DNA of 64,000 bases, taken from assembly GCA_032622095.1 (NCBI GenBank), contig CP136062.1, positions 53,859,849 through 53,923,848 of the forward strand, in the 5' to 3' direction. The notes beneath the pieces were generated by a model, which saw only the letters and a program-made list of their open reading frames with translations, ran no database searches and had not been told where the DNA came from. Positions 12,377 to 22,939 of this stretch are shown in pieces. Position 1 is the first letter of the stretch. Every line of letters begins with the position of its first letter. Source of the DNA: Siphonodentalium dalli. Its lineage: Eukaryota; Mollusca; Scaphopoda; Gadilida; Siphonodentaliidae. The translations under genes were made by a program, and so were the position numbers.

Positions 12377-14425
12377 CATTTTCTAGGTTGACCTCGTGGG
12401 GTATGTCGCTACCGTATAACGTCGATATATTGTGTCCACGTGCACGTGGGGCCAACCGGGCGGTCCCGGGCGGTCCCAATGTTCTTTTTGTCTATATACC
12501 ATTTTATAGGATTTTGAGGGGTTAATAACGCCGGCCGGAGTCGAGCGAGCGAGTACCATTTTGTAGGTTGACCTCGTGGGGTATGTCGCTACGTTATAAC
12601 GTCGAGATATAGTGTCCACGGGCCCATGGGGCCTCCCGGGCGGTCCCGGGCGGTCCCAATGTCCTTTTTGTTTATATAACCATTTTGTCGGATTTTGAGG
12701 GGTTAATAACACCGGCCGGGGTCGAGCGAGCGAGTAACATTTTCTAGGTTGACCTCGTGGGGTATGTCGCTACGTTATAACGTCGATATATAGTGTCCGC
12801 GGGCACGTGGGGCCACCCGGGCGGTCCCGGGCGGTCCCAATGTTCCTTTTGTTTATATACCATTTTGTCGGATTTTGAGGGGTTAATAACGCCGTCCGGA
12901 GTCGAGCGAGCGAGTACCATTTTGTAGGTTGACCTCGTGGGGTATGTCGCTACGTTATAACGTCGAGATATAGTGTCCACTTGCCCATGGGGCCTCCCGG
13001 GCGGTCCCGGGCGATCCCAATGTTCATTTTGTTTATATACCATTTAATCGGATTTTGAGGGGTTAATAACACCGGCCGGGGTCGATCGAGCGAATAACAT
13101 TTTCTAGGTTGACCTCGTGCGGTATGTCGCTATGTTATAACGTCGAGATATTGCGTCCACGTGCACGTCGGGCCACCCGGGCGGTCCCAATGTGCTTTTT
13201 GTTTATATACCATTTTGTCGGATTTTGAGGGGTTAATAACACCGGCCGGGGTCGAGCGAGCGAGTAACATTTTCTAGGTTGACCTCGTGGGTATGTCGCT
13301 ATGTTATAACGTCGAGGTATAGTGTCCACGGGCCCATGGGGCCGCCCGGGCGGTCCCGGGCGGTTCCAAGGTTCTTTTGTTTATACACTATTTTACCTGA
13401 ATTTGAGGGGTTAATAACATCGGCCGTGGTCGCGTCAACGAGTCAATACATGGAATTAACACTCAGGTGTATTGCACTACCGAGAATCACCAAAATAATC
13501 TGTCTGAAAACACACGAAGACACCAGTAATCACCAAGGCTCTTTTAGCCAATATCGGCATTTGTGGGGGTTAATATGACCGACCGGAGACGAGCGAGCGA
13601 GTATGTTGCCCTCAGGTGGCATGTCGCTACGTTATAATGTCGAGATATTGTGTCCACGGGCACGTGGGGCCACCCGGGCGGTCCCGGGCGGTCCCAGTGT
13701 TCTTTTTGTCTATATACCATTTTATCGGATTTTGAGGGGTTAATAACACCGACCGCGGTCGAGCGAGCGAATAATATTTTCTAGGTTGACCTTGTGTGGT
13801 ATGTCGCTATGTTATAACGTCGAGATATTGTGTCCACGGGCACGTGGGGCCACCCGGGTGGTCCCGAGCGGTCCCGGGCGGTCCCAATGTTCTCTTTGTT
13901 TATATACCATTTTGTCGGATTTTGAGGGGTTAATAACACCGGCCGGGGTCGAGCGAGCGAGTAACATGTTCTAGGTTGACCTCGTGTGGTATGTCGCTAT
14001 GTTATAACGTCGAGATGTTGTGTCCACGGGCACGTGGGGCCACCCGGGCGGTCCCGGGCGGTCCCAATGTACTTTTTGTTTATATACCATTTTGTCGGAT
14101 TTTAAGGGGTTAATAACACCGGCCGGGGTCGAGCGAGCTAGTAACATTTTCTAGGTTGACCTCGTGGGGTATGTCGCTATGTTATAACGTCGAGATATAG
14201 TGTCCACGGGCCCATGGGGCCGCCCGGGCGGTTCCAATGTTCTTTTGTTTATACACTAATAACATCGGCCCTGGACGCGTCAACGAGTCAATACATGGAA
14301 TTAACACTCAGGCGTATTGCTCTACCGAGAATCACCAAAATAATCTGTCTGAAAAAACACGAAGACACCAGTAATCACCCAGGCTCTTTTAGCCAATATC
14401 GGCATTTGTGGGGTTAATATGACCG
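12377..14425 (-). repeat. Right-arm inverted array (two B blocks)
   Basis: From about 12377 the same subunits appear reverse complemented, starting 'aacattttctaggttgacct'. Inverted B blocks lie at about 13395-13578 and 14262-14425, with roughly six and four A subunits before them. The arm is ~1.1 kb shorter than the left arm, about one higher-order unit fewer. Confidence 0.8.
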
Positions 14426-14570
14426 GCCGGAGTCGAGCGAGCGAGTAAATTTTTCTATGTTGCCCTCAGGTGGCATGTCGCTACGTTATACCGTCGATAT
14501 ATTGTGTCCACGGGCCCGTGGGGCCGCCCGGGCGGTCCCGGGTGGTCCCGGGCGATAATTAGTCACACCC

Positions 14571-14578
14571 CTCGTAGA
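14571..14578. repeat. Target-site duplication, right
   Basis: CTCGTAGA, identical to 9063-9070, directly follows the last base of the foldback element. Confidence 0.88.
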
Positions 14579-14950
14579 TGAGAGAATATTATATATGTTG
14601 GATGTCACCCGTTGAAGTGATCATTACCAAACAATTCGTTATGAATTGGTTTTGAGAACATGTTCGCATAATACTCAATCCATGATTCATAAGTACAACG
14701 CGGACCCCTTAATGCCAGTTACATTAAATGTCGCCAGGGATACCATGTTAAATGTTAGTTGATCAAAACCACATAGTAAATGTATAAATATAAGGAAAAA
14801 AACAAGAAACGATGCTCTTAAGCCATTTAGACAATGAAGCCGATTACTGTGTTATGGATATTCAGTATACAGTAACACAAGATTGACCGTTAAAATCAGA
14901 CTCAGTACTCAATATCATGAGTGGCACGATTATAGTCCCGTTCATACGAA
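14579..14950. other. No recognised feature
   Basis: Unique AT-rich flank of the foldback element. No gene or repeat was seen. Confidence 0.4.
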
Positions 14951-15479
14951 TGTTGATCACGGTCGTCATCGCTGCGAAGGTTATTGTTAATTCAATTGCG
15001 CTGTGCTTCGTGTGTGTTCTTCGATAACCATCGCCGACAGCCTACCATTTCGGCCAGAATGCTGGATCTTCCTTCATATGTGTATCATCTTCCCATATGT
15101 TAATTCGCGCACACATTTGCCCGCGTTTGGAGCTTCACGTCAGTCGAACAATAGAAAACTGACAATTCATGTAGTTCAAATAGTTCGCAACTGTTTCAGC
15201 TGTTACAAAATCGTCCATGTTATAAACAAAGTAGCGAACGGTTTTTACAAATGGTTTGTGACGTCCTCTGTCACGATCATGACTGGATGATCGGCGGCGC
15301 AGCCTTATTGGAGAACAATGACGGCTATGATATATGCGTTCAATTGATATACTTCTCGACCCACTACGTCTTGCATGTGGATTCCCGTTTCTAGAATGAT
15401 GTGGTACATTTATCTGAGGAGATTTGTCAAATTTATATTCAGATAGATTACTGACTAATCGCTGTTCTATCCCAGTGGC

Positions 15480-15524
15480 CGCCAAGCCAGCGCTGCACTG
15501 AGCCAGTGCAGCGCTGGTTTGGCG
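15480..15524. repeat. Strong 21-bp-arm hairpin
   Basis: 'cgccaagccagcgctgcact' is mirrored by 'agtgcagcgctggtttggcg' across a 3-base loop (15501-15503), with one mismatch. It is GC-rich in AT-rich surroundings. It sits inside the ORF1-like relic and may be a small insertion or a local inversion duplication. Confidence 0.8.
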
Positions 15525-16326
15525 ACTGAGTGACCGCCGACTAGACAAGCATTTTATTATCAACCCAATGAGGTACTATCAGATCTGATTTCACGTCCTT
15601 ATTTGGTGCCATAACTGCACTACCACAATCATCAGCAGTCTGAAATCCCGGAGAAGAGGCTGAATCATACGAATTACATCGTAGAGGCTCGGAACTTCTG
15701 GCTTCAATCTTAGACTTGCTGGAGCTGATTTTTTATATATCGAGATTGGTTCTAATGCCAGTTTCCACTCCAAATAGGAAAAACTTTCGAGGATTGCATA
15801 TTCATTGGACTCGGTGTAGATGGACATTCATTGTTTTTATTATTGGAGTTAGCCGTTTTTGAATCATTGACAATATGCACTAACACGGAATTAGTGAATT
15901 CACCAAATCCAGTCGAGATTTGTCAACAACATCAGACACAGAAACATTTAAATTACAAGATTTATGCGATGACACTTTTCCTCTCATTTGTTTCATATCA
16001 TCTCTCAGCGTTCCAATGCAGCCTTTTTTGAGATTGGACATCCTTCTGCATTGAGTCAACTCCTTCTACGACGGAACCTATGTCATGCTCTATGAGCTTT
16101 ATTTTCGTTCTTAATGACGCAACTCCATTTAACTTTTAATCTGTAACCGAATTCATAGCACACGTGTTATTTTCAACATCATATTTCAGTAAAGAGACCA
16201 GGGATTCCATTTCCACTTGACGTGAGTTCAAGTTGGCTAGCATGCCTTCTATCTCGGGAATACATATTGCGACGGCTTCAGAGAGACGGATATCTGCATC
16301 TTTGGGAACAATAATGTCACCTTTAA

Positions 16327-16702
16327 CCCTTTACCCAACAGAACGGCCCCGTGCCAATGCGAGGCGACCTATGGTCGACTCGCATATATAAGAGAATGCA
16401 TTGGCTTAACACATTAAAAATTATAAAATTGTTAAAGAATGTAAGAAAAAATGGTAAAAAGTGTTAAAAAAAGATTATTTTTAGGCCAATGCATTCTCTT
16501 ATATATGCGAGGCGACCTATGGTCGACTCGCATATATAAGAGAATGCATTGGCACAGGGCATAACTGTAACTATCACAATGTGGTCAAGAAGCCGGTTCC
16601 AATGATATCCATATTTGTATGGTTCTATTGAGACAGACCTAAGATATTTTAGGCTGTTGAAGCTTTATTTGGCCGGTTTTGGCCGGTTTGTTGGGTAAAG
16701 GG
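16327..16702. mobile_element. piggyBac-type MITE, 376 bp, TTAA target site
   Basis: TTAA at 16323-16326 and 16703-16706 flank inverted termini 'CCCTTTACCCAACA' and its complement. The interior holds two copies of a palindromic module with 'gcgacctatggtcgac'. One copy is a perfect 26-bp-arm hairpin at 16485-16553 with a 17-base loop; the other (about 16351-16402) lacks part of one arm. TTAA duplications with CCC-starting termini are the hallmark of piggyBac elements. Precise removal, leaving one TTAA, puts the flanking ORF1-like frame back together, so the boundaries are well supported. Confidence 0.88.
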
Positions 16703-17228
16703 TTAATGTTTGTGAGGACGTTGATAAGTGAGCAAAAGTCTGTTTTTGTGGACTGATTCTTCATCTGAACGAGATTTTGGGATGTGGACGCTAAGCGACG
16801 AATATTTGCAGAACTAATTATCTCGCGTATATGATCTGGGTTCTCATGAACAAAATAAATGATATATGTCTTTGGCAAATGTGTAGCATACTGAGTTTGT
16901 GCCATTATAAACACCCGCGCAGCGATGGATTTGATTTTTTTAGACTAAACTGTGAATCAAACAGGAAACTAGGCAGCTTAATATATTCTTCAAATATTGC
17001 ATCCCGAACAATTTTCAATGTTGTTTCGAAATATATGGCTGCCGAAACAGATTGGCTTATGAAGTCATCTGCGGTCGTGTTGTGTAGGTAATTGAGCGCC
17101 CAACTTATACACATTGATATATCCGTGTTATCTTTATCGGCGGGCTGTTCATTGAATATAACGCTAATTATTATGTCCTTTTGCGGAGATACTCGACCGA
17201 TACAAGGAGTACCCGCGTTTTCAGCCAT

Positions 17229-17683
17229 GATCTCATACAGTTAAATATAAATTATAATATAAAATATATTGATTACATGAATGATTACTATTGCATGTTT
17301 CTCATTCACCGCACCAGAAAGTTTATAAATGATTATCAAAAATCGGAGGCATTATGTTCCCACCAAGAGCGCACGGCCCAGCCATTGTTCATACCTAAAC
17401 ATCGAAAGCAATTAACGCGGTCATAATAGTTACATACTGCAACTATAATACATCAAGCGAATACACACCCCACGAAATCACGAAACGTGTTGTTCTGTGA
17501 GATATCCCATCGCTATTGTTCAATTTGACACGGCCAGATTAGCCTTACTACAATATCCTAAAACAATAAAGCTTCTCAAATCATCGGCATAGTCAACAGA
17601 ACTTTCACGAACTTGGACATGAACACTTTCTAATCGCTCTTCATAAGCATTGCCAGACCTATAATCGAATAATGTAACTCTGC
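17229..17683. other. No recognised feature
   Basis: Sequence between two retrotransposon relics. No motif or repeat was recognised. Confidence 0.4.
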
Positions 17684-17894
17684 ATGGAGCCCACATCACA
17701 AATATCAAAGCATTGTGTTAGAGAAATACAAATAAAAGCAACGAAACTAGTTCGTCAAATCAAAACTCTATGCTACCGAGACCGAATGATAAGACTCATT
17801 CTGATGTCTTTAAAATATCGAATATTTAGAGGAGATCTAATCGAGGTATATCAACTGTTGAATGGTAATTACAATATCAATGACTATGTCCAAA

Positions 17895-18330
17895 TAGAAA
17901 GGATAGGATAGGATAATATTTTATTCCACAATACAATACATTAATACATTATAATACATGTCAATTTGTATACGTATTGTGTGGAGTGCCGTGGCCTATG
18001 ATGGCCGACTACCCGGCACCACTGACTGACAGAATACAATCATTAATGGCTACATAAAGACTTTAAATATTTAACTATAGTTTTCTGATTAGATTAATAT
18101 TTATATTGAATTTAATTATAGATATTGAATTCCAGTGAATAAACATATATTTTTAGTTGTTTGGATATAATTGGATATGAATGTATATGCAACTGTCAAA
18201 CATTCTCATTAAAATATTTGGAGTTTGTTTGGCTGTATTTACTAAGGGAATTTATAAAGATTTGCTCACACACTGTGTTTATAACTGTTATAGTTAAATT
18301 CCCTTAGTATATATAGCCATGCGTTGGACG
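17895..18330 (-). mobile_element. Insertion within LINE C-terminus
   Basis: This block separates two adjacent parts of the LINE protein. It begins with GGATA repeats, which on the minus strand would be a 3' microsatellite tail (TATCC)n, suggesting a retroelement copy in reverse orientation. The other boundary is uncertain. It includes the hairpin at 18229-18320. Confidence 0.45.
18229..18320. repeat. Hairpin with ~24-bp arms
   Basis: 'tactaagggaattta' near the left end is mirrored by 'taaattcccttagta' near the right, with 'ttggctgta' and 'tatagccat' extending the arms outward. It may be a very small MITE. Confidence 0.65.
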
Positions 18331-18739
18331 AGATTTTGCAGGATACAAGTCGCAGTACTCGGGTAATTTAATGTGAGACAATTTTAGCATTTAAGACATT
18401 CATCGGGAAGAACAAGAAGACATAATAAGAAGCTACATATGCCCATTGTTAACAAGGACATAGGAAAATATTTATTCACGCAGGGGTGGTAAATAGCTGG
18501 AACTCTCTGCCAGACTTCGCGGTTGAGGCTCCAACATTCGACCAATTCAAAATATACATAGACTCATTCTTCTATTATATAAAATACGAGTTCGTCATTC
18601 TTCTATTATATACAATACGAGTTCGACGACAATTATTTATGTTCAAGCGACTCACAAGTAAATATCGAATGAATATTTGTAAACAAGCATGGCAAATAAT
18701 TTTATTGGGACCAAAAGTATCAAAGACTTGTTCCGTATT

Positions 18740-18740
<1 letters not shown>

Positions 18741-18770
<30 letters not shown>

Positions 18771-18783
18771 CGATGATGATGAT
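18741..18783. repeat. (ATG)n microsatellite, LINE tail
   Basis: About fourteen ATG/GAT triplets, with one C interruption, follow directly after the LINE C-terminal sequence. A poly-histidine open frame on the opposite strand is an artefact of this repeat. Confidence 0.85.
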
Positions 18784-18799
18784 ATGGTTGATAGAACAA

Positions 18800-21705
18800 A
18801 CCACTATTATAATGATCGTGTCGTTATTTGTTTAAAATACGTATCAATTGACATACACGCACCCGTCCCTTCATTAATATCAACATATTTCGATCATTTT
18901 AGGGGACCTCCGCGAATTCGGAGACTTTTACAAATTTAGTGTCGCAATTAGGGGACCTACTGCAAACTATCATACCGATCAGCACTTAATTAACGAATCG
19001 GTAGTTGACTTAAAATACGCGTTTTACAAATTATTTTTTCATTTCTTCTATTTGTAATTGGCATAGCTTATCACAAACAAAAATCAACGACAATAAACGA
19101 AATTGAAATTCCAACTACACCTTTTACCGGACTCTGGGTCGCATTACAACGTCCCTGCGTCCAAAACAACCGAAAAAAAACATTATCTATAACTAAAACG
19201 CCCTGCGAACGATAGCTATCTAGAATATCTAGGATAGTATACACCTGAGGGCGCAAATAACAAATGTCAGCAAACAATGCATTGAAGACAGCGAAAAATG
19301 AAAAACTTCGATAATATAATCAATCAAGATTACTGCCATCAGTAAATGGGATCTACCAAAGATGTTACCATTTTAGGAATGGACATATCCAGACGAATGT
19401 CCAAAGAGAATAAACATAGATGAAAGATAACTGCTTAATAGGGAAAAATAGATAATTTGATGAGCAATTTTCAAAACATCCACACCCAAGGGGAGAGAAT
19501 GCAATGTCCGGAAAAAATGGTTTCTCAATAAAAAACGGACACTCCTATCACAACCAAATCAACGTGTCAATGGTAGACTGTCCTCACAAAATAAACTGAT
19601 TTTACCTCATGCGAATCAAACCCCATGCAGCGCACTCTACGTTATCATTGCGATATAGCACTGCCACAATGATGGTGCTTTGCAGACGATAAATCTATTT
19701 TTATATATCGTCGGTACTATCTTTAGTCACCTATTATATTATTTTGACCACCAAAAGTTTGAAATAATGGTAATTCTTTCGGTATTGACAATAACAATAT
19801 GAACTGAGCCAGACACAGACAATTTTAATCCTAAAACATAACAACTGAGAACACATGTCCTTATGGCAGTGGTATCTCAGCGGAGCGATGGGAGATAACT
19901 CTGCCTGGAGTTTGCATGCGAATATGATTATGTTTGGTCGGAGATGCCGTGGGAATTGGCTTTTTCCCATAAACAACTAGACTTGTGGCTGTATATAAAC
20001 TGTATAGGGTTAACATTGATTATATCAGATTTCATTGACACGTACGGCAAGTAACTACGCATATATGTCTGGGCCACACTGGTCTGCTGATCATTGAATA
20101 TTTAGTAGTTTGCATGGTGCCATATTGTGATGGGAGTGTGGCGTGTGGGTTGAATATAAGTTATGGGGCGGAGTAGGTTTTTGTCCTAAATTTGCTATAT
20201 CCCTTCATTGTGTTTTTGGAATATTCCGCATACATGCATGGTATATATTTTCTCGGAGTATTACCAATTTTGGCAATTTCAAGGCCGATTTAAAAACAAA
20301 ATGTAAAAATAATGCATAATATTTCCTTCAGTGTACAAAATTATATTCTGACTGAATTTGATCACATAAAAACGATTCAGACTCGATTTGATGTCATAGT
20401 TGTGAGGATTAAACAATAGCATAAATTCCTTTAAAAAATCGTGATTTTAGGGGTATGGTTAAGTTTTACCCGATATTTAAAACTTATCACAGCTTTAAAT
20501 TCTGGATTCTTATAGAGTTGTAAAGTGTAGTCAAAGTTGATGTTTTTAGTATAACCTCGTATTATCTGGATAGTTTTCTATAGGCATGGTGTCAAATTTC
20601 ACAAAAAAAGCTTTTTCTTTGCACCAATTCTACAATTTGAATGAGATTTTTCCGAAAACATGAAGACATATGTCAAATAATTATATAATGTTTCGTAGGT
20701 TATCATGTTTTGAACGACATATATACATTTTAGACCAGTGGTCCTTCAGTGACTGCCACCGTGGTCGGTAGACCATACTTGTGTAAAATCATATATTTTA
20801 ATAAGGGCAGGAGTTATCTCCCGTAATTGTTCCCATGTTTGGACACCTTGCCAGCATGGCAACATCTATTTTCTGACGCGGGAGATAACAGACTTCTATT
20901 TGATATATGGAAACCTTTGTTCAGTCAAAGTGGAGAAAAGGTGACCTTTTTATGTTGGCCCATTAAGGACTAAACGTCTAGCGCCTAACTAACTTCACGG
21001 ACATCACCAAGTACATGTAAGTAAGTTACGTGGGCTGATGCTTTCTTTTGAAGGGAATTTATCGCAAAGCGTCGATCGAAATAAGATAAATAGTCGACGC
21101 ACGTCATACTCTTCTAATTAAAATACCACAATTCTAAAGTCCGAGCTAATTGGGAAAACATTGAAAAGCGGTACTTAAGAAGAAGCATACATGTATGTTC
21201 TATGTAGAACTGAAACTTTCTCCTAATGAGGTGCACACATAATCAATTCTTCGGATTTAAGTTCGGCTCAGGAACCATTACCACCAATATCACTGGGGTG
21301 CAACGATTCCTGCAGTTTTGGATCAACACCACTTCCGTTCAGACTCTAACCAGATTTTAATTGTGATATTTTAAGAAAACAACTTGAAAATCGCGAACAA
21401 TGCTAAATATTAGTGCGATATTCTTAATTAGCTCTCTATCTTCTTGGTGCAATCAGTTTGTAGCAAGTACAAGGGCGTCTATTTGGCACCAAACGAAGAT
21501 TGGCGCTATTATTGTGCTCAATCGACGGCAGTAACAAAATCGCGAGAAAAGATCAAACTTCCAACTCCAATTTTTTCATTATAATTACTATATTGTTTAC
21601 TTCGTTCATAGAGCATTATGAGTTTATTTTGCACTCACCTATAGCTCAAGTAAATTCTTTCTCGTGAAATAGTTATTAAAGTTCTGTGGGGAAACTCCAT
21701 TATAC
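18800..21705. other. No gene recognised, 2.9 kb
   Basis: No coding similarity, tandem array or terminal repeat was found. At 20808-20892 'gagttatctcccg' and 'cgggagataacag' form a small inverted pair ~70 bp apart; 'gggagataactct' also occurs near 19888. The 'ggagataac' phrase is, in my recollection, common in mollusc interspersed repeats. Confidence 0.4.
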
Positions 21706-22178
21706 ATTATAACGAACCAACGCCACGCATTGGGTAGTATATAGACTATATTTGATTTTGTGACGTCGCCAATTATTATCTAATACGACGATGTTGTTTT
21801 GAATTTAAGCGAGCACTTTTATCACACAGTAGATCGGTGTGCGTAAAGTATTAATTTCGTAATCGGAAAAGTTTGTTATTGTGTATATCGATTACTGGTA
21901 TTCCAAAATAAGGGGAATTACGATCGGAATTGTGAACAATTTTTATTTATTTATAAGCAGTTATTATGAATAATTATGTTCATTTAGATAAATGACCAAT
22001 GTTTGTTTAAACCGGTTACGACGCCATGACGTCATTTGTCTTTGTGGGCCAGAATCCAGACAAGACAGCAATTGTCATGTATCTGGACAACTGTTTCGCC
22101 TTTGTTTACGTTCCCTGGCCTCACTAGACTAGACTATATTTAGTATATACAAGTTTACGCAGGCACGCTTCAATATAT
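21706..22178. repeat. Dispersed repeat R1, copy 2
   Basis: Same-orientation copy of 5413-5907, from 'attataacgaaccaa' to 'cacgcttcaatatat', about 22 bp shorter because of small deletions. The flanks differ completely, which fixes the repeat limits. Confidence 0.8.
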
Positions 22179-22650
22179 GGGGTATTGATAATGCGATCTA
22201 CCGGATCCCTCTCCATGTGAACCCTCATTTCTAGTTGTGACTCTCGGATTTCTCATATACCCGGATATGATATACGATTGACCAAATTTACACACTGAAT
22301 TGCTATTTGGGCCCCCTCTTTTGATGAGCCCTTATATCCGGAGTGTAATCAATAATAATCACCAAAACGAAATAAGGCCTAAGCGAATCTTATTTCATGT
22401 GAATACATATCAGTGAACTTATTTTGATAACATTAAAAAAGCTACATATATACCCGTATGTGTGTGATTTAGCTGCGGTTCGTTAATTACGCTAGCGTAT
22501 GGTCATATTACGGGGAATATAATTGTAGCGTTTAAATATGCAAACGTTTCTCAGTATGATTGGGGATGGGGTTCCTAGACTCCAAGTATTGTTCAATATG
22601 ACGTCATGTTATATTGTATAAAAAGACTTAAAAAAATCAATAAATGCAGT
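22179..22650. other. No recognised feature
   Basis: No gene or repeat was seen. Confidence 0.4.
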
Positions 22651-22939
22651 TTACTTACTCGTATTTAAATTCGCGCAGTACTATTTTTCGCGCACCCACA
22701 TGTGCGCGAATTTAAAAGTGAACGAAAAATAGGACGACTCATGAGTTTATACCAAATTTCCAAAGGGAAAATAAGAGGGTAATGTTAATGAGTTTGCATA
22801 CATTACGGAAATTTGGATTGAGTAGACATTTATATTCACATGCGGCCAATCAACCCTAACACCATTATTCACATGCAAAACGGTAAATTGTTCTATGTTG
22901 CGTTGCTTGTAAAACGTACACATGCATGGTAGCCAACGC

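Larger units (their letters stand above)
9071..14570. mobile_element. Giant foldback element, 5.5 kb, tandem-subunit arms
   Basis: The element starts 'cggtgtgactaattaccgcc' and ends with the inverted form 'gataattagtcacaccc'. The first ~300 bases and the reverse complement of the last ~300 are nearly identical. The left arm (9071 to about 12376) and right arm (about 12377 to 14570) carry the same subunits in opposite orientation. The A subunit is ~178 bp and contains 'cgcccgggaccgcccggg', a 'ccacgtgcccgtggacac' segment, 'acgttataacgt', 'ctcgctcgctcg' and 'ggtatataaac'. A ~185-bp B block ('gccgatattggctaaaag' to 'ttgactcgttgacgcg') punctuates the A subunits. It is flanked by 8-bp direct duplications, which P/hAT-like transposases produce (MULEs usually give ~9). 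No transposase is visible, so it is non-autonomous. Arm asymmetry suggests unequal exchange. The repeated 'PPGRPHGPVDT' open frames are by-products of the repeat. Confidence 0.9.
14955..17228 (-). pseudogene. ORF1-like retrotransposon protein relic, interrupted
   Basis: Reading the minus strand from 17228, a protein begins 'MAENAGTPCIGRVSPQKD', shifts frame near 16910 and continues through 'SSANIRRLASTSQNLVQMK' to about 16707. After the MITE at 16327-16702 it resumes in frame with 'GDIIVPKDADIRLSEAVAIC'. That is followed by a helical, coiled-coil-like stretch ('IPEIEGMLANLNSRQVEMES') and stops near 16140 and 16030. Further on are an Arg/Ser-rich segment, then 'VKTVRYFVYNMDDFVTAETV' (~15230) and 'DPAFWPKW' (~15050). 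The last two resemble the RRM-like or C-terminal parts of LINE ORF1 proteins, as I recall them from mollusc repeats. At least two frameshifts and several stops show it is dead. The LINE assignment is tentative; another transposon-encoded accessory protein is possible. Confidence 0.6.
17684..18740 (+). pseudogene. LINE ORF2 C-terminus relic (CR1/Jockey-like)
   Basis: The first part reads 'IQIKATKLVRQIKTLCYRDR' and 'LKYRIFRGDLIEVYQLLNGN' (17720-17870), the conserved segment downstream of the reverse transcriptase in CR1/L2/Jockey-like LINEs. The second part reads 'VVNSWNSLPDFAVEAPTFDQ' (18485-18545), the usual end of that protein. They are separated by ~450 bp of inserted sequence starting with a (GGATA)n run at 17898-17915. 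The 3' end leads into an (ATG)n tail, as expected for a LINE 3' terminus. A 32-bp direct duplication lies at 18566-18620. Stops and frameshifts are present. Confidence 0.8.

Noticed and set aside
9748-13043. Repeated ~100-residue open frames rich in 'PPGRPHGPVDT', superficially collagen- or secreted-peptide-like
   Set aside because: They are translations of the ~178-bp subunit of the foldback element, occur on both strands according to arm orientation, and break at subunit boundaries because the period is not a multiple of three.
18575-18799. Poly-histidine protein on the minus strand
   Set aside because: It is the (ATG)n tail of the LINE read in reverse.
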